From: Rhizobium leucaenae USDA 9039
Lineage (GTDB): Bacteria; Pseudomonadota; Alphaproteobacteria; Rhizobiales; Rhizobiaceae
Length of the DNA: 64,000 nt
NCBI RefSeq assembly: GCF_000426285.1
Contig: NZ_AUFB01000020.1
Coordinates: forward strand, 1-64,000
Direction of reading: 5' to 3'
The notes beneath the pieces are model-generated. The model was given only the letters and a program-made list of their open reading frames with translations. It did not search any database and was not told where the DNA came from. A program made the position numbers and the translations under genes. Each line of letters begins with the position of its first letter. The stretch's first letter is position 1. Positions 32,333-41,017 of the stretch are shown here, piece by piece.

Positions 32333-33559
32333 TCAGGCGGCCAGAAGGGATTTCAGCTTGACGTTGCTTGCCGTCAGCGCAGTAGGGTCCGGACGGGCGC
32401 CGGCCGCGATCAACATTTCCGCAAGTCTGATGTCGCGCGCCACGGCGTTGCCCGGTCCGATGCCGCTTGCGGCGACCAACCGGCCATCGGCATCGAGGTG
32501 GAAGAGAATGAATGCGTCTGGGCCGAGGTCGCGGCGCAGATGCAGCACCGCCCCTTCGGCGAGGCCCGATATCTGCAGCGTCATGTCATATTGATCCGAC
32601 CAGAACCACGGCACGGATGAAACGGCTTCGTCGAGGCCGAGCATGTTGGCTGCGGCCAATGTGCCCTGCTCCTGGGCATTGCGCCAGGATTCGAGCCTGA
32701 CGCGCCGGCCGCCATAGATCGGCAGCGGAAAGGAGCAGCAGTCGCCGGCGGCAAAAACATCAGGCGCCGAGGTCCGGAGGCAGGTGTCGACGGCAATGCC
32801 GTTTTCGATCGTAAGCCCCGCCTTTTCGGCTATGTCGACATTCGGCCGCGCGCCGATGCCGACGACGGCGAGATCCGCCTCTGCCACCTCGCCAGTTGAT
32901 AGTTTGACGACGGCCTTCCCGCTTTCCTCGGTCAATGTCTCGATCGAGACGCCGCAGCGGATATCGACACCTTCGGCCCGGTGGCGTTCGGTGAGCAGAT
33001 GGGCGATCTCCTCGGGCACACCGCGTTTCAGCACCCGCTCCAGCCCCTCGATAACGGTGACGTCGGCGCCAAGCAAGCGCGCCGTCGCGGCAAGCTCCAG
33101 CCCGATGAAGCCGCCGCCGATAATGGCGATATGCCGCCCCGGCTTCATGGCTTCGCGCAGGGCGGCCGCATCATCGTGGGTTCGAAGCGAACGAATATGC
33201 GGATTGCCTTCGGGGGCGCCGGGAAACGATCGGGCGGCAGCGCCCGTCGCCAGCAGAAGCTTGTCGTAGGAGAGCGTGGTGCCATCCGCTAGCATGACGG
33301 TCCGGGAGGCAGGATCGAAATCCCTGGCCTCAATGCCGGTCAGTAGCCGGATGGCGCTTTCGGCGTATTTTTCCGCAGCGGCGATGAATTTCGGATCGCC
33401 GGCATCGGCAGCAGACGCCTTGGAAAGGGGCGGCCGCTCATAGGGGTGAAGGGGTTCGGCACCAACAAGCGTTATCTCGCCGGCAAAACCCTTTTCCCGC
33501 AAGGCGAAGGCGGCGCGTGCACCGCATTCGCCGGCCCCGATGATGACGAAATGAGCCAC
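32333..33559 (-). CDS. mocF: FAD-dependent ferredoxin reductase (MocF/rubredoxin-reductase type)
   Basis: 408 aa. Two dinucleotide motifs: IIGAGECGARAAFALREKG at the N-terminus (FAD) and IIGGGFIGLELAATARLLGA at about residue 147 (NADH), plus the second FAD motif DVFAAGDCCSFP at about 268. It passes electrons from NAD(P)H to a Rieske-type ferredoxin. It follows mocE by 11 bp. MocF is the reductase of the R. leguminosarum rhizopine oxygenase complex; the assignment rests on the conserved order reductase, ferredoxin, desaturase-type oxygenase. Confidence 0.88.
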   Translation of the reverse strand: MAHFVIIGAGECGARAAFALREKGFAGEITLVGAEPLHPYERPPLSKASAADAGDPKFIAAAEKYAESAIRLLTGIEARDFDPASRTVMLADGTTLSYDKLLLATGAAARSFPGAPEGNPHIRSLRTHDDAAALREAMKPGRHIAIIGGGFIGLELAATARLLGADVTVIEGLERVLKRGVPEEIAHLLTERHRAEGVDIRCGVSIETLTEESGKAVVKLSTGEVAEADLAVVGIGARPNVDIAEKAGLTIENGIAVDTCLRTSAPDVFAAGDCCSFPLPIYGGRRVRLESWRNAQEQGTLAAANMLGLDEAVSSVPWFWSDQYDMTLQISGLAEGAVLHLRRDLGPDAFILFHLDADGRLVAASGIGPGNAVARDIRLAEMLIAAGARPDPTALTASNVKLKSLLAA

Positions 33560-33570
33560 ATCCGCCTCCT

Positions 33571-33885
33571 TCAGACCGATATGAAGACGGTGTCGCCTTC
33601 GACCTTGACCGGATAGGTCTTGAGATTGACGCAGACCGGCGCGCCCTTGGCTTCGCCCGTCTTGTAGTTGAAGCGGCCATTATGTTTCGGACATTCGATG
33701 ATCTCATCCATGACAAGCCCGTCGGCGAGATGGATATGTTCGTGCGTGCAAAGCCCGTCGGTGGCGAAGAATTCGTCATCCGGGCTGCGGTAGACTGCAA
33801 AACTGCGCCCGCCGTGATCGAAGCGGATGACATCCTCTTCGTCGATCTCGTCCTTGGCGCAGACTTCGATCCAGTTTCCGCTCAT
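33571..33885 (-). CDS. mocE: Rieske 2Fe-2S ferredoxin (MocE-like)
   Basis: 104 aa. The Rieske cluster ligands are visible as CTHEHIHLADG at about residues 46-56 and CPKHNGRFNYKTGEA at about 64-78 (C-x-H and C-x-x-H). The chain is the size of soluble oxygenase ferredoxins (about 100-110 aa). Located between the genes of the reductase and the oxygenase, it should carry electrons from MocF to MocD. Ribosome binding site GAGGGAGGATAAG precedes the ATG. Confidence 0.9.
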   Translation of the reverse strand: MSGNWIEVCAKDEIDEEDVIRFDHGGRSFAVYRSPDDEFFATDGLCTHEHIHLADGLVMDEIIECPKHNGRFNYKTGEAKGAPVCVNLKTYPVKVEGDTVFISV

Positions 33886-33906
33886 CTTATCCTCCCTCGA
33901 TCGTGA

Positions 33907-34995
33907 TTATTGTGCCGCAGGGGCCAGTTCGTTGTGGAATTCTTCGCGATAGGGCCGAGCGGTTGCCGGCAGTTCGCGCCTCAGGAAATAGTCCTCGTTG
34001 CGCAACTGGCGCAGGAAGGCCGGGATCATCTCGCGATAGCCGGAACAGATCGACGGGTTCGGTGCCGGCAAGTCATGCTTGATCATCGCATGCAGCTTGG
34101 GCAGCGCATGGTAGGGCACCATCGGAAACATGTGATGTTCGACGTGGTAGTTCATGTTCCAGTAGATGAAGCGGCTGACCGGGTTCATATAGACCGTGCG
34201 GCTGTTCAGCCTGTGGTCGATCACATTGTCGGCAAGACCGCCATGCTGCAGCAACCCGGTGAGCACATGGTGCCAGGCGCCATAGAGGCGCGGCAGGCCG
34301 ATCAGCATCAGCGGCAGGATCGAGCCCATTGCGACGGCGGTTGCGATCGTCGCGACATAGATTGCGAGCCAGATGCGGGCGAAGCGGATCGCCTTCGGTT
34401 GTTCCATCTCAGGAATGAAGGTCTTTTCCGCGGCGCTGAGGGAGCCGAAGGCATTGCGCAGCATGTCGATGAGCGCGTGCCAGACGTCGAGAATGCCGAA
34501 GAAATTGAGGACCAGCCGGAGAAGATCCGGCGGCCGCATGACGGCGATTTCGGGATCACGGCCGACGATGACGGTATCGGTATGATGGCGAGCATGGCTC
34601 CAGCGCCAGGTCACCGGATTGCGCATGATCATGAAGCAGGCGATCTGATAGATGGCATCGTTCATCCAGCGCGTCTTGAAGGCCGTGCCATGGCCGCATT
34701 CGTGCCAGCGGCTGTCGGAGGCTGAGCCATAGAGCACGCCATAAGCGAGGAAGAAGGGCAGCGCGATCCATGAGCCCCAGAAAAAGATGCCGAGCCCGGC
34801 AAGGACCACCATGCTGCCGAGCCAGATGATGGTGTCACGGATCGCCGGTGCATCCGAGCGCTGCATCAGCGCCTTCATCTCCTTGCGCGGAATATCGGTG
34901 TGATACCATTCGGCTGCCGCCAGCCCCGTCTCGACGGCGGTGCGTCCGCTTTCGCCTAAAAGGCTGTAATCGCGCTTTCGCTTCGCTTTTGGCAT
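33907..34995 (-). CDS. mocD: Fatty-acid-desaturase-type di-iron oxygenase (MocD-like)
   Basis: 362 aa membrane di-iron protein. Three histidine boxes are present: HECGHGTAF (about residues 98-106), HARHHTDT (about 134-141) and NYHVEHHMFP (about 280-289), with two hydrophobic regions around 60-85 and 205-230. First gene of a minus-strand operon mocD-mocE-mocF-panB-purU, with GGAGGAGC before the ATG. In rhizopine catabolism MocDEF is proposed to demethylate 3-O-methyl-scyllo-inosamine; an O- or N-methyl substrate is inferred here because one-carbon genes follow. A desaturase or hydroxylase acting on lipid is the alternative. Confidence 0.85.
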   Translation of the reverse strand: MPKAKRKRDYSLLGESGRTAVETGLAAAEWYHTDIPRKEMKALMQRSDAPAIRDTIIWLGSMVVLAGLGIFFWGSWIALPFFLAYGVLYGSASDSRWHECGHGTAFKTRWMNDAIYQIACFMIMRNPVTWRWSHARHHTDTVIVGRDPEIAVMRPPDLLRLVLNFFGILDVWHALIDMLRNAFGSLSAAEKTFIPEMEQPKAIRFARIWLAIYVATIATAVAMGSILPLMLIGLPRLYGAWHHVLTGLLQHGGLADNVIDHRLNSRTVYMNPVSRFIYWNMNYHVEHHMFPMVPYHALPKLHAMIKHDLPAPNPSICSGYREMIPAFLRQLRNEDYFLRRELPATARPYREEFHNELAPAAQ

Positions 34996-35058
34996 ACTGC
35001 TCCTCCAGTCAAGACGAGCCGAGGATATGCGAGCGTTATCCGAACCTCAACGCGAGTA

Positions 35059-35115
35059 TGATAATTTCTATCAAACTCATCATGGACCCATGGACTGTGA
35101 TGATGATTTCATCAT
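35059..35115. promoter_or_regulatory. Two dyads in the mocD/lacI-type divergent promoter, operator candidates
   Basis: ATGATGA-TT-TCATCAT (35100-35115) is a perfect 7+2+7 dyad, and TGATA-ATTTC-TATCA (35059-35073) is a 5+5+5 dyad. Both lie in the 195-bp gap between mocD (start 34995, minus) and the regulator gene (start 35191, plus), a typical arrangement for LacI-family operators. Confidence 0.55.
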
Positions 35116-35190
35116 GAATGCGGCTTGCGAATCCTACGAGATTGCGAAATCCTGTCGCCGGCTGGGCCCACTTTAGGAAGGAGGCTGAAA

Positions 35191-36231
35191 TTGGCGGCAA
35201 AACCAAGACCGACAGCTGCCGATATCGCAAGACTTGCAGGCGTTGGCGTGGCAACGGTCGATAGAGTTCTCAACGGCAGAGCCCCTGTGAGAAAGGAAAC
35301 GGTCGATCGCGTAAGAGAGGCGGCGGAGCATCTCGGCTATCATGCCTTGCCTCTCATAAGGCGCCGGGCGACAGCGAGGATTGCAAACGTCCGACTTGGC
35401 TTCGTGCTTCAGAAACAGGCGGATCCGTTCTATCAGAACGTCGCTGCTGTTCTTCGTCGAGAGTTTTCATGCAGGCCTGAGGTTAACGGAAAGGTCGAGA
35501 TTGTTTTCGTGGATGATATCTCCGCGAAGTCGCTGGGGGAAAAAATCTCAGAGGTCGGAATCAGGACGGACGCAGTCGCGTGTGTGGCGATCGAACATCC
35601 GCTTGTCGTGCAAGCGGTCGATGAACTGAATCTCCGAGGTAAGCCGGTCTTCACCCTACTGTCTGGAATTTCAGCGCGAGGGATTACCGGCTATATTGGT
35701 CTAGATAGCCGCAAGGTAGGCCGCACGGGTGCGTTCATCATCGCGAAGATGGCCCGCGCCGAAGGCAAGATCGCTACATTGGTAGGAAGCCATAGATACC
35801 GGGGCCAAGAGCTCAGTGAGATTGGATTTCGATCCTACTTCCGGGACATTGGGGAAGAGGCCCGGCTGCTTGAGACAATCGTGAATCTTGACGACCCAGA
35901 GGTGGCTCGGGAAGTCACAACAAGCCTCCTTGATCGACATGTCGATCTCGCGGCTATCTATGATGCAGGTGGCGGACGGGATGGAATAATTCAGGCAATT
36001 CGAAGTCATGGCAGTGGGCTGCGGCCGGTCGTCGTATGCAACGACCTTACCGGTGCGACGCGATCCGCACTGATTGACGGCATTATCACTTGTGTCCTCT
36101 GCTTGCCGGTCGAGGCATTTGCGCGTGCCGTCATTGACGAGATGGTTGCCTCCATTATAGGCGTACGGCCGGTTGCGCCAAACCGGACTTTACCGTTCGA
36201 CGTCATTTTTGCCGAGAATTTGCCGTCATAG
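35191..36231 (+). CDS. LacI-family transcriptional regulator
   Basis: 346 aa from TTG at 35191, preceded by AAGGAGG. N-terminal LacI helix-turn-helix TAADIARLAGVGVATVDRVL followed by hinge region NGRAPVRKETVDRV, then a periplasmic-binding-like effector domain (GFVLQKQADPFYQNVAAVLR, VDLAAIYDAGGGRDGIIQAI). This resembles the LacI regulators that sense sugars or inositols. An in-frame reading up to 35125 would add a stretch before the helix-turn-helix and is rejected. Divergent from mocD and the likely regulator of the mocD-purU operon. Ends 309 bp before the DUF3422 gene, which is convergent. Confidence 0.88.
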   Translation: MAAKPRPTAADIARLAGVGVATVDRVLNGRAPVRKETVDRVREAAEHLGYHALPLIRRRATARIANVRLGFVLQKQADPFYQNVAAVLRREFSCRPEVNGKVEIVFVDDISAKSLGEKISEVGIRTDAVACVAIEHPLVVQAVDELNLRGKPVFTLLSGISARGITGYIGLDSRKVGRTGAFIIAKMARAEGKIATLVGSHRYRGQELSEIGFRSYFRDIGEEARLLETIVNLDDPEVAREVTTSLLDRHVDLAAIYDAGGGRDGIIQAIRSHGSGLRPVVVCNDLTGATRSALIDGIITCVLCLPVEAFARAVIDEMVASIIGVRPVAPNRTLPFDVIFAENLPS

Positions 36232-36540
36232 GCCGGCAGCTCGTTCAAATCTCGCTATGAGCTTTCACCGCGCTCGTCCCTTCGGTACCGGCTGGAAAGC
36301 TGAGGTCGCCAACGCTTCAGCGATTGTGGAAGGACCCACTCACAAAAATAAGTATCTGATACACCACCACGTCGATAGCAACTGAGGCGCTGTTGTTGGT
36401 GCTGTTCACATACTAGCGGCTGGAAATAGCGCCTCACTTCGACGGGGGACGTTTGCTCACGCGCGTTCTGCCGGACGACACTGCCGGCATGGCGGGTCGT
36501 ACTGCTCCAGTTTGGAGCTCTCAGAGCACCGCCTCCAGCT
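36232..36540. other. Convergent gap, nothing recognised
   Basis: 309 bp between the LacI-type gene and the DUF3422 gene, which converge. Small frames on both strands lack ribosome binding sites and family features. No clear terminator hairpin with a U tract was seen. Confidence 0.4.
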
Positions 36541-37821
36541 CTAGTTCTCTGCTTTCAAAGCATGCTTGACGCGGAGGATGGTGATTGCAACAGCTCCCAC
36601 AACCACTGGAACAGCGACAAGCATGATCACCGGATCGATGTGGAACCCTGCGTGGTCAGCTGTCTCATATAAAAACTTCAGCAAGCTCAGCAAATAGTAG
36701 CTGATGGCGATGATCGAAAAGCCTTCGACCGCACGTTGGATCTTGACCTGCGTCGCAGCTCGCTCAGCCATTGCCTGGATCTGTGTGGCATTCTGGAACT
36801 CGATCTCGACCTGAATTCGGGTTTGTAGCAGATCGAGTAGGTGCATCGTAGCCCTTGATAGATGCTCGAGCCTCAACGCGGTCGCTTCGCATGTACGAAC
36901 CGCGGGCTTGAAGCGCCGCTCGACGAAGGTGCCGAAACGTTGGAAGCCGGGGACATGGGTTTCCCGTAGGAGGGCAATCCGTTCTTCCACGATTTTGGCG
37001 TAGGCAGCGGTTGCTCCGAACCTGTTTCTGGTTTCAGCGGTGGCGGAAATGATATGCGACGAAAGAACCGTGATCTCGTCAAGCAGCCGCTTGTGCTGCT
37101 GTGTAGGCGTGCTCAAGTTGCGATTGGTCAGCTGAACGAGCTCCGCATCATATCCACCGAGAAGCGGGGCAAGCCGTCGCGCCTCCGGCAATCCGAGCAG
37201 CGCCATTGATCTGTAGGTTTCGATCTCAAAGATACGGCGCACCATGCGCCCCAGGCGATGTGCGTTCAGGTCCTTGTTGAACAGGATGATCCTGCTTGAA
37301 TTGTCCGGTCTAACGCGAAAATCGGAGCAGACTTGTGCCGATCCACCGCCGATCGAGGACGCAGCCGTATCGCCGAAACCGAAGGTTTTCAAAACCGGTC
37401 CCAGCTCGTCAGGAGAGTTCCCGAGGGCAAGGATACTTACGTGGCAAATAAGCCGAGGAGAGTTCAATCCTGCGAGCCGCGCAAGATCACTTTCCGTGAG
37501 ATCGGATTCGGGCCAACGCTCGGGGTCTGAGTCCAACTTCCGTAGGCGTGTGACCGTCACGAATTCAGTATGCCGTTCGACCCTGACTGAAATCTCGCCA
37601 TCGACTTCAAGGGTATCGTGAAACTCCTCGATCGCCCCATCCAAAGGCATGAATGCAACGTGCTCGACGATCGCCGGACCGATGAAATATATCGATGGCC
37701 GAGCGTGAAGCTCGGAGTTGAAGTCGGCTGTCTCCGGTTTAAAAGTAGCGGAGCTGCAAACATCTTGTGTGGAAGCGGACGTCGTCGCCGAAACTGCTTC
37801 TTCTGCCCAACTTAAAGTCAC
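36541..37821 (-). CDS. DUF3422-family membrane-anchored protein
   Basis: 426 aa from GTG at 37821. The body matches DUF3422 as I know it: an N-terminal ELHARPSIYF segment, a central acidic/aromatic region, a helical stretch with likely coiled coil (about residues 240-380), then two hydrophobic segments near the C-terminus (about 365-385 and 395-415; IIAISYYLLSLLKFLY and VIMLVAVPVVVGAVAITIL). Function is unknown; homologues are common in alphaproteobacteria. It stands apart from both flanking catabolic operons. Start choice is uncertain because the ribosome binding site is weak. Confidence 0.8.
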   Translation of the reverse strand: MTLSWAEEAVSATTSASTQDVCSSATFKPETADFNSELHARPSIYFIGPAIVEHVAFMPLDGAIEEFHDTLEVDGEISVRVERHTEFVTVTRLRKLDSDPERWPESDLTESDLARLAGLNSPRLICHVSILALGNSPDELGPVLKTFGFGDTAASSIGGGSAQVCSDFRVRPDNSSRIILFNKDLNAHRLGRMVRRIFEIETYRSMALLGLPEARRLAPLLGGYDAELVQLTNRNLSTPTQQHKRLLDEITVLSSHIISATAETRNRFGATAAYAKIVEERIALLRETHVPGFQRFGTFVERRFKPAVRTCEATALRLEHLSRATMHLLDLLQTRIQVEIEFQNATQIQAMAERAATQVKIQRAVEGFSIIAISYYLLSLLKFLYETADHAGFHIDPVIMLVAVPVVVGAVAITILRVKHALKAEN

Positions 37822-37953
37822 GTCTATTTCCCCATCCCATCAATACACGAAACGGCGAACCTATATGAACCGGACGGAATCAACTTGAAAACCCCGCTGG
37901 TGCAAAGAATCCACCAGCCCGGCGTGCTCGAAGAGCCGCTGAACGTCCAGCCT

Positions 37954-38808
37954 CTAAGAAACTTCCGTTCGACCGTCGCGCCAGCTGTATCTGGGACGAT
38001 ATCCAAGAATGTCTTGGGCCAACTGGCTTGAAACAAGGCTGCCATGCTCGCCAATTTGTCCTTGGATCGGAACATCGGGATAGTAAGTGGCCACAAGGGC
38101 ACGTGTTGGCCGAGCCATTACGGTATCATCTGCTGCGATCACGAAATGGTGGAACCCGCTGAGGTCTGAGTTCAATGCAAGCGAAATAGCCTGGGCACAG
38201 TCTCGGCTGTCAACGTAAGACCACAAGTTCCATTTCTGAAGTTCTGGATTCTGTTCGGTAGCCTTGAACTCATTGTATTGGTGGGGTTCTTTCACCCAGG
38301 AGAACCGCAGACCAATCATCTTGAGAGAAGGATCCCAACGGCAGAACTCGGCTGCGACGGCTTCGTCCACAAGTTTGGACAGAGCGTAACTACTTTCCGG
38401 CTTTGAGGTGACGCTATCGTCGACCGGGAAGTAGGGCGGTGGCTCGGCAAAAGGGATGCCAAGCAGGGTCTCGCTGCTTGCAAAAACAATGTTTTTGACG
38501 CCTGCGATCTTTGCCGCTTGGAAAACATTGTAACTGATGGCGGTATTTGTGTGAAATATGTGTGTGCTCGGAGCGACGCTCGCGCCCACAATCGCAGCAA
38601 GATGAACAATCGCATCAATCTTCGGTTCGAGATCAACGACCGCGTCCAAAACCTGGCCGTAATCCCGCATATCAACGCGAGCGAATGGCCATCTGGTGTC
38701 CGACGATGGTACCTCATCAATCCCGATAACCTGATGCCCCTCTTCAAGGAGGCGCTCAATCGCGGCCCGTCCGACTCTTCCACTGCTTCCAGTTACGAGA
38801 ATTTTCAT
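37954..38808 (-). CDS. NAD-dependent epimerase/dehydratase (uronate-dehydrogenase-like extended SDR), copy 1
   Basis: 284 aa. Extended SDR: ILVTGSSGRVGRAAIERLLE at the N-terminus, VHLAAIVGASVAP, the serine in FASSETLLGIPFAEPP, and the YxxxK pair in SSYALSKLVDEAVAAEF. Start ATG at 38808 is placed before MKILVTG; a longer frame runs into the upstream gap. It closely resembles the protein at 47328-48188 (both have ASSETLLGIP and the W-S/T-Y-x-D-x-RD segment), so the two are paralogues. Likely oxidises or epimerises a sugar or sugar acid. Last gene of the long minus-strand operon. Confidence 0.86.
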   Translation of the reverse strand: MKILVTGSSGRVGRAAIERLLEEGHQVIGIDEVPSSDTRWPFARVDMRDYGQVLDAVVDLEPKIDAIVHLAAIVGASVAPSTHIFHTNTAISYNVFQAAKIAGVKNIVFASSETLLGIPFAEPPPYFPVDDSVTSKPESSYALSKLVDEAVAAEFCRWDPSLKMIGLRFSWVKEPHQYNEFKATEQNPELQKWNLWSYVDSRDCAQAISLALNSDLSGFHHFVIAADDTVMARPTRALVATYYPDVPIQGQIGEHGSLVSSQLAQDILGYRPRYSWRDGRTEVS

Positions 38809-38882
38809 GAGACAATCTCCTATCGTGGCTGGCTCAACAGTAGGACGCCAAGGCGAAGCGTCGCAACTCAAGCGCCGTCATG

Positions 38883-39605
38883 TTAACATTCGAGGACATC
38901 GGCGAGCTCCGCCAGATCCTTGACAGCTATGTCGCACTCGTCGTCGGCCACTAGATCAGTCGTCTGATCCGGCCCATGTTCGGTCGGCCTGCGGACAAAA
39001 ACGGTTTTCATTCCGCACCCTCGCGCAGCTTCAAGGTCGTCGTTATGCGCGGCGACCATGGCGGTCTCCTCGATTGATAGGCCGGCACTCTCCGCCGACC
39101 TGAAATAGACTTCGGGGCGTGGCTTGTAGTTCTTCGCCGTCTCCGCACCCAGAATGACATCCCAATGCAATTCGGCAAATTTAGAGAGCCACAGCATACC
39201 CGCTACGTGTCCGTTCGAGATTGTACCGACGGCGAATTTCCGCTTGAGGCGGTCGATCGCCGCGACCGAGTCCGGCCAGGGGGCGAGTCTTTCCCAGGCC
39301 TTGTTGAGATCATTGAGGCCCTGCGCTGTAAACCGTGTCGCATCGACGCCGCTGTAGGCCAGAGTCACCTTCAGATTCTCCAGATTCAAGACGTCAAGGG
39401 GCACCCAGGAGCGCTCACCCGTACGCACTCGTTCCATCGCCGGCTGGTACAGAGAGCGCCAATCGCTCGCGAACTTGTACGGATCGAGTACGATGCCTTG
39501 GGAGGAAAAGACCTTGTCGACGTGACGGGCCACACTGCCTCGCCAGTCGACGACGGTGCCGAACACGTCGAAACCGAGAAGCTTTACGTCCTTGAAATCT
39601 GGCAT
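38883..39605 (-). CDS. HAD-superfamily hydrolase, type II haloacid-dehalogenase-like, copy 1
   Basis: 240 aa. HAD motif I FDVFGTVVDWRGSVARHV, motif II region TISNGHVAGML, the conserved lysine in NYKPRPEVYF and motif III-like AAHNDDLEAARGCGMKT. It is related to the protein at 44430-45137. Family members are (S)-2-haloacid dehalogenases, but in sugar-acid operons the substrate may be a phosphate or another leaving group; this is unresolved. ATG at 39605 follows CAAGGAGATTTTGAG. Separated from the MFS gene by a stem-loop at 39626. Confidence 0.85.
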   Translation of the reverse strand: MPDFKDVKLLGFDVFGTVVDWRGSVARHVDKVFSSQGIVLDPYKFASDWRSLYQPAMERVRTGERSWVPLDVLNLENLKVTLAYSGVDATRFTAQGLNDLNKAWERLAPWPDSVAAIDRLKRKFAVGTISNGHVAGMLWLSKFAELHWDVILGAETAKNYKPRPEVYFRSAESAGLSIEETAMVAAHNDDLEAARGCGMKTVFVRRPTEHGPDQTTDLVADDECDIAVKDLAELADVLEC

Positions 39606-39625
39606 CTCAAAATCTCCTTGTGTGT

Positions 39626-39647
39626 GGCCGGACGCTTCCGTCCGGCC
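39626..39647. other. Stem-loop between the MFS and HAD genes
   Basis: GGCCGGACG / CGTCCGGCC forms a perfect 9-bp stem with loop CTTC (39635-39638). There is no long U tract, so it may be an intercistronic mRNA-stability or attenuation element rather than a full terminator. Confidence 0.65.
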
Positions 39648-39654
39648 ATTCATT

Positions 39655-40971
39655 TCAGACAGTCTTGGGTTTCACGAACATCAGCGCGATCAGCGCGGTG
39701 GCCGCCCAGACGGCGGCTACGAGGTAGATGCCCGCATCCGGACTTCCGGTCAGGGTTGTCAGGTAGCCGATGATGAAGGGCGCGACGAACCCAGCGGTAA
39801 GGCCGATGCTGTTCACGAACGCGATACCTGTTGCGGCTGCCTTGCCCTTGAGGATCGCGGTCGGGAGCGTCCAGAAGACGGGTAGCGATGCCATCACACC
39901 GCTGATCGCCATGCTCATGCCGAGGACAACCATGACGATGTTCGCCTTGAAGATGGTGCTGACGATGAAGCCAGCGATGCCGAGCACGCAGCTACCGAAC
40001 AGGTGCCAGCGCCGTTCGCCGACGTGGTCCGAATGGCGGTTGACGATCAACATCACAACGACCGCGGCGCCATAAGGTACCGCTGATAGGATGCCGAGTT
40101 GAATGGTATCGGTCACGCCAGCGTTTCGGATGAGCGAGGGCATGTAGAAGAAGACGCCCGTCTGGGACAGAACGATACCGAACAATATCCCAGCCAAGAG
40201 CAGTACGCCCTTGTCGGAGAAGATTGCCTTAAAGTTGATATCGTGCTTGCGCGTGTCTTCGGCGTCGAGATTGCCGCGTAGCGTCTTCTTTTCGGACGTC
40301 GAGAGCCAGGAAGCCTCTTCGATGCTGTTGGTCAGCCATTTAAAGACCACGATTGCCATCAGCACCGCAGGAAGGCCTTCCAAAAGGAACATCCACTGCC
40401 ATCCCGACATGCCCCAAGCTCCATGCGTTCCCGCGATGATGAAGGCGGAAACTGGAGCACCCAGGACGCCTGCGAATGGAGCGGCGAGATAGAGAAGTGA
40501 CGTGATGCGCGCCCGGCGATGCGCGGGATACCAATTGAGCAGATAGAAAATCACGCCCGGAAAGAGGCCAGCTTCGCCGACGCCGAGCAGGATTCGTAAA
40601 ACGTAGAATGACGCTTCCGAGTACACGAAGAGCATCGCCATCGAGATGCAGCCCCAGGTGAAGAGGATTCGCGCGAGCCATCGTCTCGCTCCGAAGCGAT
40701 GAAGCATGAGGTTGCTTGGCACTTCCGCAAGAGCGTAGCCAATAAAGAACAGCCCGGCGCCCAGGCCATACACCGCTTCGCTGAAATTCAGCTCGGCATT
40801 CATCGGTATCTTCGCGAAACTGATGTTGATGCGGTCGAGATATGAGATCGTGTAGCAGGCAAGCAGAATTGGCAGCAGCCTCAGCGTCACCTTCTTATAC
40901 AAGCTATCCTCGGCGTCCTCGCCCACTTTTACAATGCCGGCTATCGGCGGGTTGTCTGCCCGTTCCATCAT
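39655..40971 (-). CDS. MFS transporter, anion:cation symporter (ACS) family
   Basis: 438 aa with about twelve hydrophobic segments. The ACS signature is clear: TISYLDRINISFAKIPMNAE near the N-terminus, FFIGYALAEVPSNLMLHRFG, and RILLGVGEAGLFPGVIFYL. The family carries phthalate, galactonate, tartrate, threonate and similar organic anions by proton symport. In this operon it would be a second, energy-cheaper route for a sugar acid beside the ABC importer. Two adjacent ATG codons (40971, 40968) are possible starts; GGAGGA precedes them. Confidence 0.9.
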   Translation of the reverse strand: MMERADNPPIAGIVKVGEDAEDSLYKKVTLRLLPILLACYTISYLDRINISFAKIPMNAELNFSEAVYGLGAGLFFIGYALAEVPSNLMLHRFGARRWLARILFTWGCISMAMLFVYSEASFYVLRILLGVGEAGLFPGVIFYLLNWYPAHRRARITSLLYLAAPFAGVLGAPVSAFIIAGTHGAWGMSGWQWMFLLEGLPAVLMAIVVFKWLTNSIEEASWLSTSEKKTLRGNLDAEDTRKHDINFKAIFSDKGVLLLAGILFGIVLSQTGVFFYMPSLIRNAGVTDTIQLGILSAVPYGAAVVVMLIVNRHSDHVGERRWHLFGSCVLGIAGFIVSTIFKANIVMVVLGMSMAISGVMASLPVFWTLPTAILKGKAAATGIAFVNSIGLTAGFVAPFIIGYLTTLTGSPDAGIYLVAAVWAATALIALMFVKPKTV

Positions 40972-41017
40972 GCGTCCTCCTCTTGGTGTTTCGGTTTAGT
41001 GCCGCCCCTCCGGTCGG

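Noticed and set aside
39626..39647. Intrinsic terminator between MFS and HAD genes
   Set aside because: The stem is strong but no U tract follows on the minus strand, so it is listed only as a stem-loop.
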